52,588 bases of DNA from Hyphomicrobiales bacterium. GTDB taxonomy: Bacteria > Pseudomonadota > Alphaproteobacteria > Rhizobiales > Rhizobiaceae. Below, piece after piece: positions 41,407 through 50,179 of this stretch; the first letter of the stretch is position 1; the number at the start of each line of letters is the position of its first letter. The stretch lies in contig UEHQ01000018.1 in the NCBI GenBank assembly GCA_900489925.1, positions 1 through 52,588 of the forward strand, written 5' to 3'. The notes under the pieces are model-generated. The model was not told the DNA's origin. It ran no database searches and saw only the letters and a program-made list of their open reading frames with translations. The translations under genes and the position numbers were made by a program.

Positions 41407-43413
41407 ATGTCCCAATCCGTTTCCCTGACATTTCCCGATGGTTCCGTGCGCAGCTACGATGCTGGCGCAACCGGTAAAGATGTCGCCGAATCCATTTCGA
41501 AGTCGCTTGCCAAGAAGGCTGTCGCCATTGCGATCGACGGCACGGTGCGCGACCTTTCCGATCCTGTCATTCCGGGTACCATCGAGATCATCACCCGCAA
41601 TGACGGCCGCGCGCTGGAGCTGATCCGGCATGACGCTGCACACGTGATGGCGGAAGCCGTGCAGGAGCTGTGGCCCGGCACGCAGGTCACGATCGGTCCG
41701 GTGATCGAGAACGGCTTCTACTACGACTTCGCCAAGAACGAGCCCTTCACGCCCGAAGATCTGCCGAAGATCGAAAAGAAGATGAAGGAAATCATCGCCC
41801 GCAACGCGCCGTTCACCAAGCAGGTTTGGTCGCGCGAGAAGGCGAAGGAAGTCTTCGCTGCCAAGGGTGAGAGCTACAAGGTCGAGCTGGTCGACGCGAT
41901 TCCCGCTGGCCAGGACCTGAAGATCTACAATCAGGGCGAATGGTTCGACCTTTGCCGTGGGCCGCACATGGCGTCCACCGGCCAGATCGGCACGGCCTTC
42001 AAGTTGATGAAGGTTGCCGGCGCCTATTGGCGTGGCGACAGCAACAACGCCATGCTCTCGCGCATCTACGGCACGGCCTTCGCCGAGCAGTCGGAGCTGG
42101 ACAACTACCTGCACATTCTCGCCGAGGCAGAGAAGCGCGACCATCGCAAGCTCGGCCGCGAAATGGACCTGTTCCATTTCCAGGAAGAGGGCCCCGGTGT
42201 CGTGTTCTGGCATGGCAAGGGCTGGCGCATGTTCCAGACGCTGACCTCCTATATGCGGCGCCGCCTGGCCGGCACCTACGAAGAGGTCAACGCGCCGCAG
42301 GTTCTCGATTCCTCACTCTGGGAAACCTCGGGTCACTGGGGTTGGTACCAGGAAAACATGTTCGCGGTGAAGTCGGCCTATGCCTTCACGCATCCCGACG
42401 ACAAGGAAGCCGACAACCGCGTCTTCGCGCTGAAGCCGATGAACTGCCCGGGTCACGTGCAGATCTTCAAACACGGCCTGAAGTCCTATCGCGAACTCCC
42501 GATCCGTCTCGCCGAGTTCGGCACGGTGCATCGCTACGAAGCCTCGGGCGCTCTGCACGGCCTGATGCGCGTACGCGGCTTCACGCAGGACGATGCCCAC
42601 GTCTTCTGCACCGACGATCAGATGGCGGCCGAGTGCCTCCGCATCAACGACCTGATCCTGTCGGTCTACGAGGACTTCGGCTTCAAGGAAGTCGTCGTCA
42701 AGCTCTCGACCCGTCCGGACAAGCGCGTCGGCACGGACGCCCTCTGGGATCGCGCCGAAAGCGTGATGATGGATGTGCTGAAGACGATCGAGGAGCAGTC
42801 CGGTGGACGCATCAAGACCGGCATCCTGCCGGGCGAGGGCGCGTTCTACGGACCGAAGTTCGAATATACGCTGAAGGACGCGATCGGACGTGAATGGCAG
42901 TGCGGTACGACCCAGGTCGACTTCAACCTGCCGGAGCGTTTCGGTGCGTTCTACATCGACAGCAACTCCGAAAAGACGCAGCCGGTGATGATCCATCGCG
43001 CTATCTGCGGATCAATGGAGCGTTTCCTGGGCATCCTGATCGAGAACTTCGCCGGTCACATGCCGCTCTGGATCGCGCCGCAACAGGTCGTCGTGGCGAC
43101 CATCACGTCCGAGGCCGACGGCTACGGTGCCGAGGTTGCCGAAGCACTGCGCGAAGCCGGTCTGAACGTCTCGACCGACTTCCGCAACGAGAAGATCAAC
43201 TACAAGGTCCGCGAACATTCGGTCACGAAGGTTCCTGTGATCATCGTCTGCGGCAAGAAGGAAGCCGAGGAGCGCACGGTCAACATCCGTCGTCTCGGCA
43301 GCCAGGAACAGACCTCGATGTCGCTCGACGACGCGATCGCGAGCCTGTCGCTTGAAGCAACGCCTCCTGACGTTCGCCGCAAGGCCGAAGCCAAAAAGGC
43401 GAAGGCTGCCTGA
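41407..43413 (+). CDS. thrS: Threonyl-tRNA synthetase
   Basis: ThrRS charges tRNA-Thr. The 668-residue product shows the full layout: TGS domain (about 1-64), an editing domain (about 65-240) with HDAAH and the zinc-type CRGPH motif, the class II catalytic core with VHRYEASGALHGLMRVRGFTQDDAH (motif 2) and GSMERFLGILIENFAG (motif 3), and the C-terminal anticodon domain (about 560-640). A zinc cysteine lies in MNCPGH. The SD is AAGGAGAA. The stop codon lies in a small hairpin loop, and a strong terminator follows. Confidence 0.98.
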   Translation: MSQSVSLTFPDGSVRSYDAGATGKDVAESISKSLAKKAVAIAIDGTVRDLSDPVIPGTIEIITRNDGRALELIRHDAAHVMAEAVQELWPGTQVTIGPVIENGFYYDFAKNEPFTPEDLPKIEKKMKEIIARNAPFTKQVWSREKAKEVFAAKGESYKVELVDAIPAGQDLKIYNQGEWFDLCRGPHMASTGQIGTAFKLMKVAGAYWRGDSNNAMLSRIYGTAFAEQSELDNYLHILAEAEKRDHRKLGREMDLFHFQEEGPGVVFWHGKGWRMFQTLTSYMRRRLAGTYEEVNAPQVLDSSLWETSGHWGWYQENMFAVKSAYAFTHPDDKEADNRVFALKPMNCPGHVQIFKHGLKSYRELPIRLAEFGTVHRYEASGALHGLMRVRGFTQDDAHVFCTDDQMAAECLRINDLILSVYEDFGFKEVVVKLSTRPDKRVGTDALWDRAESVMMDVLKTIEEQSGGRIKTGILPGEGAFYGPKFEYTLKDAIGREWQCGTTQVDFNLPERFGAFYIDSNSEKTQPVMIHRAICGSMERFLGILIENFAGHMPLWIAPQQVVVATITSEADGYGAEVAEALREAGLNVSTDFRNEKINYKVREHSVTKVPVIIVCGKKEAEERTVNIRRLGSQEQTSMSLDDAIASLSLEATPPDVRRKAEAKKAKAA

Positions 43414-43421
43414 CGGCAGCC
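43404..43421 (+). other. Small hairpin with the thrS stop codon in its loop
   Basis: Arms GGCTGCC (43404-43410) and GGCAGCC (43415-43421) close a TGAC loop, so the TGA stop of thrS is the loop. It lies 26 bases before the main terminator and could slow 3' exonucleases or affect ribosome release. Confidence 0.5.
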
Positions 43422-43446
43422 GTTGCTTTGTTCATATGACAAACAG

Positions 43447-43475
43447 AAAAGCCCGGCCATCAGGCCGGGCTTTTT
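43447..43475. terminator. Bidirectional terminator between thrS and the secreted repeat protein gene
   Basis: Perfect 12-base arms (43447-43458 and 43463-43474) close an ATCA loop, with A-rich and T-rich flanks so that either strand reads a GC stem then a T run. It serves thrS on the + strand and the convergent gene ending at 43506 on the - strand. Confidence 0.92.
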
Positions 43476-43505
43476 GATTCAATACTCGTTATCGGGCGAT
43501 GACTC

Positions 43506-44600
43506 TCAGTCAGCGTCCGCGCCGCTCGTCCCACTGTCCTGCAGTTGATCATAAGAGGGCAGAGGCGCCTGTGCGCCGCTTGGGCCGGATTGCTCGGCCT
43601 GTTCAGGCGGCAGCTGTTGGACGGTCTTGGCGGCGGCAGCCGGTTCGTCAGCCTGTGCGTCCTTCATCAGGACTTCGACGTCGGTATTCTTGCCCGCTTC
43701 GACCTTGAAGTCCTGCTGGTAGATCTTGTCCTTGTTGCGCGCGACGGCTGAATATTCGCCCTCGGCAAGCACCATCGTCGGGAAGGCGCTTACGCTTTCG
43801 CCGACACTGTCGCCTGCTGCGGTCAGGATGGACCATGCCGTATCCGCGATCGCTTCACCGCCGTGGTCTGAAACCAGCTTGAACGTGATCTGTGCCGCCT
43901 TGTGCTGGATCGTCGCCTCGGTGAGCTTGCCGGCCTCGACCTGGATGTCGGCGCGGATCGACGCGTTGATGTCACCATACTCGGACACGATATGGTACGT
44001 GCCGGCGTTGAGCCGCACGACCGTGTTGGGCGGCACATCCGCCATGACCAATCCGCGCTCGCCATCCTCGCGCACTTCGGCAGAGTAGATCGAGAAGCTC
44101 AACTGATCGGGGCGGATCCGCATGTCCGTGCCTGAAACGGCGTTGAGGAGCAGGCCGCCGGCCTCGAGCACCATCGTCTGTTTGTCGACCTGGCCGCTAT
44201 CGGCCACGGTCAGCTTTCGCGTCACCCCGGCGCGGCCGAAGGACACGTTGACGAAGTAGTCACCGGGAGCGAGCTGGAAGTCCGCCGAGCCACCCTGCGA
44301 GCTGGCGATCAACGGTAATTTGCCGTCGGTGCCGGCAATCGGACTGAACACATACCAGGACAGACCGTCAGCAACTGGGTCGCCATTGGCGGTCAGCTTC
44401 GCTTCCAGCTGAACTTCATGCAGCTTCGAGCCTGCCGGTGCTTCGCCCGGGGCAATGAAGGCATTGAGTTTCGGCATCTTTGCCGTCGTGTCGAGCTGCT
44501 TGAAGTCCTTGAAGGCGTCCTGTGCACCCGCGCCCAGAGGCGTCAGAGCGACGAGGGCGGCAACAAGGCTCATGCGCGCGTAAGGCAAAATGCCGAGCAT
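43506..44600 (-). CDS. Secreted protein with three internal beta-sandwich-like repeats
   Basis: The 364-residue product has a signal peptide (1-27, ending GAGAQ) and three related segments of about 75-90 residues (about 64-150, 150-235 and 236-311), each with a DGLSWYVFSP- or TAWSILTA-like strand, an L-x-x-G-x-Y-x-V pattern (FQLAPGDYFVNV, RLNAGTYHIV, VLAEGEYSAV) and a VEAGK-type end. These look like carboxypeptidase regulatory-like beta-sandwich domains. The last 50 residues are low-complexity (Gln, Pro, Ala, Ser). No enzyme motif is seen; a structural or binding envelope role is likely. The start is uncertain (a GTG at 44642 also fits), since neither has a strong SD. Confidence 0.75.
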   Translation of the reverse strand: MLGILPYARMSLVAALVALTPLGAGAQDAFKDFKQLDTTAKMPKLNAFIAPGEAPAGSKLHEVQLEAKLTANGDPVADGLSWYVFSPIAGTDGKLPLIASSQGGSADFQLAPGDYFVNVSFGRAGVTRKLTVADSGQVDKQTMVLEAGGLLLNAVSGTDMRIRPDQLSFSIYSAEVREDGERGLVMADVPPNTVVRLNAGTYHIVSEYGDINASIRADIQVEAGKLTEATIQHKAAQITFKLVSDHGGEAIADTAWSILTAAGDSVGESVSAFPTMVLAEGEYSAVARNKDKIYQQDFKVEAGKNTDVEVLMKDAQADEPAAAAKTVQQLPPEQAEQSGPSGAQAPLPSYDQLQDSGTSGADAD

Positions 44601-44713
44601 GTGTTTTGTGAACCAATTGACATCTGAAATCACAGAGGCCACTTCAAGACCAACGCGATGGCAAATTCAAGACCCATCCCCGATACTGTGATGAAAATGA
44701 AAGTTTCTTCTGT

Positions 44714-45298
44714 ATGAGATCCGATATCAAGCTTATCGACTACCTTGGCGTCCGCCGCTCCATTCCCGCCTTCCAGATGTGCGAACCAGGGCCGGAGAAG
44801 GCCGAGATCGAGGAAATTCTGCGCCTTGCGTCGCGTGTCCCTGACCATGGCAAGCTGGCGCCGTGGCGCTTCATCGTCTACCGCGGCGAAGAGCGTAAGC
44901 GCATCAGCGAAGAACTGCTGAAACTCGCACTGGAAATCAAGCCTGACCTGTCCGACGAAATGATCCAGGTGGAACGCACCCGTCTGACCCGCGCGCCTGT
45001 GGTCGTTGCGGTTGTCAGCACCGCTGCTCCGCACGTCAAGATTCCCGAATGGGAGCAGCTGATGTCGGCAGGTGCGCTGTGCCTCAACATCATCTTTTCC
45101 GCGAATGCCAACGGTTGGGTCGCCAACTGGCTGACGGAATGGTATGCCTACAATGAGCGCGCCTATCCGCTGCTTGGCGTCCAGCCGGGCGAAAAGGTTG
45201 CCGGCTTCATTCATATCGGTTCGACGACGGTTCCCCCAATCGAGCGCCCCCGTCCGGAGTTGTCGCAGACCGTCAGCTGGGTCGGCGGGGACGACTGA
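44714..45298 (+). CDS. Nitroreductase-family flavoprotein
   Basis: The 194-residue protein matches the YdjA-like branch of FMN nitroreductases, with RRSIPAFQ, the FMN-binding SRVPDHGKLAPWRF and GALCLNIIFSANANGW. Such enzymes reduce nitro groups, quinones or oxidised flavin-linked substrates with NAD(P)H. The stop overlaps the next gene in TGATG, so the two flavin-linked enzymes are translated together. SD is weak (GAAAG). Confidence 0.92.
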   Translation: MRSDIKLIDYLGVRRSIPAFQMCEPGPEKAEIEEILRLASRVPDHGKLAPWRFIVYRGEERKRISEELLKLALEIKPDLSDEMIQVERTRLTRAPVVVAVVSTAAPHVKIPEWEQLMSAGALCLNIIFSANANGWVANWLTEWYAYNERAYPLLGVQPGEKVAGFIHIGSTTVPPIERPRPELSQTVSWVGGDD

Positions 45299-45900
45299 TG
45301 TTTTATCCGACGGACACCAATAAGCACGGCCTGGCGCACGATCCCTTCAAGGCGATCGTCTCGCCTCGTCCGATCGGTTGGATCGGCAGCACGGGCAAGG
45401 ATGGGTCGATCAACCTCGCGCCCTATTCCTTCTTCAACGCGATTTCGGACAGGCCGAAGCTGGTGATGTTCTCGTCGGCCGGCCGCAAGCACAGCCAGCG
45501 AAATGCGGCTGAAACGGGCGAATTCACCTGCAACTTCGTCAGCCGCAACTTGGTCGAGAAGATGAACATCTCGTCGGCGGCCGTACCCTACGGCGTCGAT
45601 GAGTTCGCGCTTTCCGGGCTGACGGCAAGGCGAGGGGAGTTGGTGGATGCTCCCTACGTTGCCGAAGCCTTTGCCGTGCTCGAATGCAAGGTGACAGAGA
45701 TCATCGAGCCGAAGTCGCTATCCGGCGAACCGTCGGAGAACGTCATGGTCTTCGGCCAGGTGGTCGGCATCCACATCGATGAAGCGATTGTTCGCGATGG
45801 TCGCCTAGACATGGCGCTGGCCCGCCCGGTGGCCCGCATGGGCTACATGGATTACAGCGAGGGCAGCGAAGTCTTCGAAATGCTCCGGCCCCAGGTCTGA
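45298..45900 (+). CDS. Flavin reductase-like, FMN-binding split-barrel protein
   Basis: The 200-residue protein has the flavin reductase-like split barrel, with FKAIVSPRPIGWIGS, NLAPYSFFNAISDRPKLVMFSS and NTxxxGEFTCNFVS-like segments (here AAETGEFTCNFVS). It probably binds FMN and uses NAD(P)H. It starts in a one-base TGATG overlap with the nitroreductase gene, with GGGG as SD. The pairing suggests a small flavin redox unit, but the substrate is unknown. Confidence 0.9.
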   Translation: MFYPTDTNKHGLAHDPFKAIVSPRPIGWIGSTGKDGSINLAPYSFFNAISDRPKLVMFSSAGRKHSQRNAAETGEFTCNFVSRNLVEKMNISSAAVPYGVDEFALSGLTARRGELVDAPYVAEAFAVLECKVTEIIEPKSLSGEPSENVMVFGQVVGIHIDEAIVRDGRLDMALARPVARMGYMDYSEGSEVFEMLRPQV

Positions 45901-45964
45901 CAGCGCTGCCGGAAGGCGTTAATGGATATGGTGAACCAATCATAAACTTTTTGCCGCTACCGTA

Positions 45965-46005
45965 ATTCTCAACGACTGGAACGCGAAGGAATCGCGTTTG
46001 AGAAT
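45965..46005 (+). promoter_or_regulatory. Long leader hairpin abutting the DUF2336 gene SD
   Basis: ATTCTCAA (45965-45972) pairs with TTGAGAAT (45998-46005), and inside it ACGCGA (45981-45986) pairs with TCGCGT (45992-45997) around a five-base loop. The right arm ends directly before GGGG, the SD of the GTG start at 46017. Such a fold could control ribosome access to the start. Confidence 0.5.
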
Positions 46006-46016
46006 TGGGGTTCGCG

Positions 46017-47156
46017 GTGATCGTAGAGGCATTTCTTCGTTGGGTTGAGACCGCCAAGGCCGGAGACAGGGCGCGGGCGGCAAACGCCCTCGGCAGAGCC
46101 TATCTGCAGTCTGAGATGTCGGTCGATGAGCGCAATGCCGCCGAGATGGCGATGACATTTCTGCTTGATGATCCATCGCCGAAGGTGCGCCTTGCTCTGG
46201 CTGAGGCGATCGCATGGTCGCCGGAGGCCCCGCGTGCGGTCATCCTGTCACTGGCAGGTGACCAGCCGGAAATCGCTTGCCATGCTGTTACCTGCTCGCC
46301 GCTGCTGTCGGACTCCGATCTTGTCGATCTCGCCGCGCGCGGCAATGCCATTACCCGCATGTTGATTGCCGCTCGTACCGTTGTTTCGCGTCCGGTCTCG
46401 GCCGCCTTGGCGGAAATCGGCGAAGATGAAGACGTTCTCTGCCTCTTGGAGAACGAGGGTGCCGCGATCACTCCCGCTTCGCTGAAGCGGATCGCCGATC
46501 GTCTTGGTGATTGCTGCGATATCCGCAACATCCTCCTCGAGCGCCCCGATCTTCCTGCTGACGCGCGGCAGTTGTTGACCCAACATATCAGCGACGCATT
46601 GGTCAGTCTTCCGCTGGCGCAGGTGACGATCGGCGTGGATCGCCTTCGTCGCATCGCCCGGGAGGCGACGGAAACCGCGATCGTTTCAATCGCAGGCGAA
46701 ATTGCACCACGTGAGGTCGCCGGTCTGGTTGAGCATCTGCGCGCGAACGGCCGGTTGACACCGTCGTTCCTGATGCATGCGCTTTGCGCCGGCAAGGTGG
46801 AGTTTTTTGCAGGCGCCATCGTCAATCTCACGGGCTGCGATGAACGCCGCGCCCGGTCGATACTGGCGACCGGCCGCGCGCATGCTGTCCGGGCGCTCTA
46901 CGAAAGCGCCGGGCTTGCCCGCGAGATCAGCGTCATCTTCGTCGAGGCGACGCTGCTCTGGCGAGATGCCACCAGAAAGGCATCGGGAACGATGCTTGCC
47001 AATGTCTGTGGCCGTCTTCTCGAAAACTTCCGCAATCGCGATAGCGCACACGGAGCGGTACGGGAATTGCTCGATATGGTCGAAAAACTGCATATAGCCG
47101 AGCAGCGGCAATCCGCTCGCGGCTACGCACATCTGACGGCCCTAGCTGCCGCCTAG
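46017..47156 (+). CDS. DUF2336 family protein
   Basis: The 379-residue protein fits DUF2336, an alphaproteobacterial family of helical, HEAT-like repeats, seen here as pairs of helices with DDPSPKVRLALAEAIAWSPEAPRAVILSL-like units through residues 1-320. It lacks a signal peptide or enzyme motif. The GTG at 46017 follows TTGGGG at a proper distance; a TTG at 46005 is not favoured because it would lie in the hairpin. The stop TAG overlaps the stop of the convergent gene in CTAG. Function is unknown. Confidence 0.82.
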   Translation: MIVEAFLRWVETAKAGDRARAANALGRAYLQSEMSVDERNAAEMAMTFLLDDPSPKVRLALAEAIAWSPEAPRAVILSLAGDQPEIACHAVTCSPLLSDSDLVDLAARGNAITRMLIAARTVVSRPVSAALAEIGEDEDVLCLLENEGAAITPASLKRIADRLGDCCDIRNILLERPDLPADARQLLTQHISDALVSLPLAQVTIGVDRLRRIAREATETAIVSIAGEIAPREVAGLVEHLRANGRLTPSFLMHALCAGKVEFFAGAIVNLTGCDERRARSILATGRAHAVRALYESAGLAREISVIFVEATLLWRDATRKASGTMLANVCGRLLENFRNRDSAHGAVRELLDMVEKLHIAEQRQSARGYAHLTALAAA

Positions 47157-47578
47157 TCAGCCAGTCGCTTCACGACCCACGAGTAACCTCCCGAGACGAA
47201 GTGCACCGGCGTGGCAAGTGCCGATTTCATCGCATGACCAGAAGGCAGATGTGACCGCACCTTGGTTGCGATCCTGTCGGCAAAGCCGGAGACGCCGCTT
47301 TCAGCAGTTGAAACGGCTGGTGCCTGCGCAGGCGTCGGGGCCGGAGCGGGCGCCGATGCAATCTCCGGCGCTGCCGGAGGGGCGGCGGGCTTTGGCGGTT
47401 CGCAGACGGCTATCACGGTCGGATAGCTGATATTGGTGTAATGCTTCAGCTGCGTTTCAGACTCGGCGTCGCACATCGCAACGGTTTCCCAGTGCTTTTC
47501 GACGGTGGCGACATAGTTGCACTGTGTCACCGAGTCGTTGCATCCGAGAATTGTCATTGCAATGAGAACAGCTTGCAT
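47153..47578 (-). CDS. Hypothetical exported Cys-rich protein with Pro/Ala linker
   Basis: The 141-residue product begins MQAVLIAMTILGCNDSVTQC, a short hydrophobic stretch then cysteine, which may be a non-canonical lipobox (ILGC). The next 45 residues hold three further cysteines (in TQC, AMC and AVC), probably two disulfides, and a Pro/Ala-rich linker (about 60-90) leads to a basic C-terminal segment. Periplasmic or outer-membrane location is likely. The SD is AAAGG. I recognise no family. It ends in the overlapping CTAG stop shared with the DUF2336 gene. Confidence 0.7.
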   Translation of the reverse strand: MQAVLIAMTILGCNDSVTQCNYVATVEKHWETVAMCDAESETQLKHYTNISYPTVIAVCEPPKPAAPPAAPEIASAPAPAPTPAQAPAVSTAESGVSGFADRIATKVRSHLPSGHAMKSALATPVHFVSGGYSWVVKRLAD

Positions 47579-47705
47579 GGTCGCGCCTTTGCGATATTGA
47601 ATCTATGGATTCCGTTAGAGGCAGCAATTTCAACCGAAAGAAGGCTGCTGCATTAACTTTTCGTCATGCGGCGACGCCGCGCCAAGTGCAGAGACAGGAA
47701 ATCCA

Positions 47706-48164
47706 GTGTCCGTTACGATCACTCTCGAATCACCGCGCCAGGACGGCGTCGTCCGCCTGCTTGAATTGTCGGACGCTTACGCACAATCGCTCTATCCCCC
47801 GGAAAGCAACCACCTCGTTGACCTCTCCACCCTGGAGAAGCCCACGGTCAGCTTTTTTGTGGCCCGCAATGGCGACGAGGTCGTCGGGTGCTGTGCGCTG
47901 GTTGAAGCCGGAGACGGCACAGCCGAAATCAAGCGCATGTTTGTCGATCCTGAGGCACGCGGCCTCAAGGTTGCAAGCAAGCTGATGAATGCCCTGGAGG
48001 GGCTCGCTGGCGAGAAGCAGCTGACCGCCGTGCAGCTGGAAACCGGTATCTACCAGCCGGAGGCGATCGGTCTCTATCGCAAGTACGGCTATATCGAGAT
48101 CGAGCCGTTCGGCAGCTATCTGCCCGACCCGCTCAGCCTTTTCATGGAAAAGCGGATCGGTTGA
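47706..48164 (+). CDS. GNAT-family N-acetyltransferase
   Basis: The 152-residue protein is a GNAT fold enzyme, moving an acetyl group from acetyl-CoA to an amine. The acetyl-CoA loop segment KRMFVDPEARGLKVASKLMNALE has RGLKVA where RGxGxG/A is usual, so the second glycine is Lys. The end YRKYGYIEIEPFGSYL is typical of the fold. The start is GTG 47706, with AGGAA upstream. It converges with the AI-2E-family gene, whose stop is the next base. Substrate is unknown. Confidence 0.9.
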   Translation: MSVTITLESPRQDGVVRLLELSDAYAQSLYPPESNHLVDLSTLEKPTVSFFVARNGDEVVGCCALVEAGDGTAEIKRMFVDPEARGLKVASKLMNALEGLAGEKQLTAVQLETGIYQPEAIGLYRKYGYIEIEPFGSYLPDPLSLFMEKRIG

Positions 48165-49355
48165 TCAGCCGTCCGCCGCGCGTGGGGGTGCCGGGGCCGG
48201 CTCGTCGATCATGACTTGCGGGCCGATCTCGCCCTTGTCGGCGTTGCGGACCTCGTGCATCCATTCGCGCCAGATGGCGACCAGAAGCGCCATCAGGACA
48301 GGCCCGATGAACAGCCCGAGGAACCCCATCGTTTTCACGCCGCCGATGAGGCCGAAGAAAGTGGGTAGGAAAGGCAGCTTGATCGGGCCGCCGACGAGCT
48401 TCGGGCGTAGCGTCTTGTCGACGATGAAGAGTTCGACCGTTCCCCAGACGAAGAGACCAATGCCAGCAACGTGAGAGCCGCTGGCGGCGAGATAAATCGA
48501 GACCAGTGTAAACGACAGCGGCGCGCCGCCCGGAATGAGCGCCATGATGCCGGTCAGCACACCGAGCGTCACGGGCGACGGAACGCCCGCGATCCAGTAG
48601 GCGACGCCCAGCACGATGCCTTCGCCGATCGCGATCAGCGTCATACCCATGACGGTGGAACTGATTGTCGCCGGCACGACGCGAGAGATCCGCTCCCAGC
48701 GGTTGGGCAGGATGCGTTCGCCGAGCATATCGATCTGTCCGGAAAAGGAAGATCCGTCGCGATAGACGAAGAACAGCGCAATCAGCATGAACAGCAGCGT
48801 CAGCAGCAGGTGGAACGCACCGCCGCCTGCGGCGAGTACCGCGCGATAGATATTGCCGATATGCGCACCGCTGACGGCCTGTATGACCTCGCCCATGGTT
48901 CCAGGGCTGCCGATGTACTTGGTCCACAATTCATCGAGATAGGGGCCGGCAAAGGGCAGGGCGAGGATCCATTGCGGCGTGGGGGCGCCAAACCTGTTTG
49001 CGTGGATCAGCCATGCGACCCATTCGCGCACCTCGCCGGTGGTGTAGCTCACCGCCAGAACGATCGGGATCACGAGGAAGGTGACGATCAGGAGAATCGC
49101 AATGGTCGCGGCGACAGTCGTGTTACCGGCCACGTTGGTGAGCAGCCGTCGATAGAGCGGCCAGCTTGCAAAGCCGATGACCAGTGCCGCCAGCACCGGC
49201 ACGAGGAAGCCGTAGAAGAAATAGACGCCTGCCGCGACGACAAGGATCAGGAGCCAACGCGCGGCGGAGATCGAGGGGATCAGAGGCGTGCGCGCAGGAG
49301 TGGATGGCCCGAGCCACCGTGACTCTCTCTGGACATTGTTGGTCGGAAGGCTCAC
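48165..49355 (-). CDS. AI-2E transporter-family permease
   Basis: The 396-residue protein has about eight membrane helices of the AI-2E/PerM family, with VYFFYGFLVPVLAALVIGFASWPLYRRL near the N-terminus and the GVLTGIMALIPGGAPL and LPFLPTFFGLIGGVKTMGFLGLFIGPVLMAL core. The family name comes from one member that exports a quorum signal; other members are ion or other exporters, so no AI-2 role is implied. The GTG at 49355 is chosen because the family fold begins there; the GGGGGA upstream is about ten bases away. It diverges from the GntR gene. Confidence 0.9.
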   Translation of the reverse strand: MSLPTNNVQRESRWLGPSTPARTPLIPSISAARWLLILVVAAGVYFFYGFLVPVLAALVIGFASWPLYRRLLTNVAGNTTVAATIAILLIVTFLVIPIVLAVSYTTGEVREWVAWLIHANRFGAPTPQWILALPFAGPYLDELWTKYIGSPGTMGEVIQAVSGAHIGNIYRAVLAAGGGAFHLLLTLLFMLIALFFVYRDGSSFSGQIDMLGERILPNRWERISRVVPATISSTVMGMTLIAIGEGIVLGVAYWIAGVPSPVTLGVLTGIMALIPGGAPLSFTLVSIYLAASGSHVAGIGLFVWGTVELFIVDKTLRPKLVGGPIKLPFLPTFFGLIGGVKTMGFLGLFIGPVLMALLVAIWREWMHEVRNADKGEIGPQVMIDEPAPAPPRAADG

Positions 49356-49526
49356 GTCGTCTTTTTCCCCCGTATTGTTTCCTATGGATATGGGCCATGC
49401 GTACACGCCACGCAAGCACAGCCGCCAATTTATGCGAGCCTGAGCCTTTGCTGTCGCCCCCGACATATCCACACTAGGCTTCATACCCGCGCTTTCTGCA
49501 ATCAATAAGACAGAAATCCTTCCGGA

Positions 49527-49560
49527 TTGTTGCCAAGGCCAAACTATCCGTATAGTTTGG
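49527..49560 (+). promoter_or_regulatory. Promoter with 22-bp dyad operator for the GntR-OsmC genes
   Basis: CCAAACTAT (49539-49547) and ATAGTTTGG (49552-49560) are perfect 9-base arms separated by four bases. TTGTTG (49527-49532) and TATAGT (49551-49556) can be -35 and -10 with 18-base spacing, placing transcription start at about 49563. The dyad overlaps the -10, as expected for an autorepressor site, and leaves only about two bases before the ATG at 49565. Confidence 0.55.
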
Positions 49561-49564
49561 ATCC

Positions 49565-50179
49565 ATGGATACAAATATGATCATCGCCGAACTCCGACGG
49601 GAGATCGAAAGCGGACTGCTTCCCGCAGGGACCGTCCTGAAACAGGAAGTGCTCGCTGAGCGTTTCGGCGTTAGCCGCCAACCTGTACGCCAGGCGCTGG
49701 ACCGAATGCTTGCCATCGGCTTGCTGCGACGTCGTCCGGACAGAAGTCTTGCGGTATCGGGTCTGAATGGCGAAGAGGCTCGCGAGCTTGCCGAAATCCG
49801 CGCGACCCTGGAGACCGCCGCACTGCGCGCGTCGATGTCAGCACTGACCGACAGCGATCTGCGCAAGGCGAGGCGCCTGAACGACGACCTTGTCGAGGAG
49901 GAGGATCCGTCCGTGCTGGAGGAACTCGACGTCGCTTTTCACAAGACACTCTATGGCCGCTGCGCCAACGCCAGACTTCTCAGCATGATCGAGGAACTGC
50001 GCCGCGAATCGCGGCGAGCCTATACGCGCCAGCCAAAAGGCTCCGACGATCGTGCAATTCTCTACGCCGAGCATGGCGATATCATCGCCGCATGCGAACG
50101 ACGGGACACCGAAGAGGCGGCCTTGGCGCTCTCGCGACATCTGCAACAGACAACGGCGCGGCTGACGCGCGAGGGATAA
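49565..50179 (+). CDS. GntR-family regulator, FCD subfamily
   Basis: The 204-residue protein has a winged helix-turn-helix (about 5-68, with EVLAERFGVSRQPVRQALDRMLAIGLL) and an FCD domain (about 75-200) with the intact metal motif DVAFH, unlike the regulator at 5172. The mRNA appears leaderless: the predicted start of transcription lies at or within two bases of the ATG, and no SD is seen. The stop overlaps the OsmC start in TAATG, so it probably represses its own two-gene unit through the dyad at 49539-49560. Confidence 0.92.
   Translation: MDTNMIIAELRREIESGLLPAGTVLKQEVLAERFGVSRQPVRQALDRMLAIGLLRRRPDRSLAVSGLNGEEARELAEIRATLETAALRASMSALTDSDLRKARRLNDDLVEEEDPSVLEELDVAFHKTLYGRCANARLLSMIEELRRESRRAYTRQPKGSDDRAILYAEHGDIIAACERRDTEEAALALSRHLQQTTARLTREG

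Noticed and set aside
49355..49574. Upstream extension of the AI-2E-family gene to 49574
   Set aside because: The extra 73 residues lie antisense to the GntR promoter and start codon and do not resemble the family N-terminus. The GTG at 49355 fits better.
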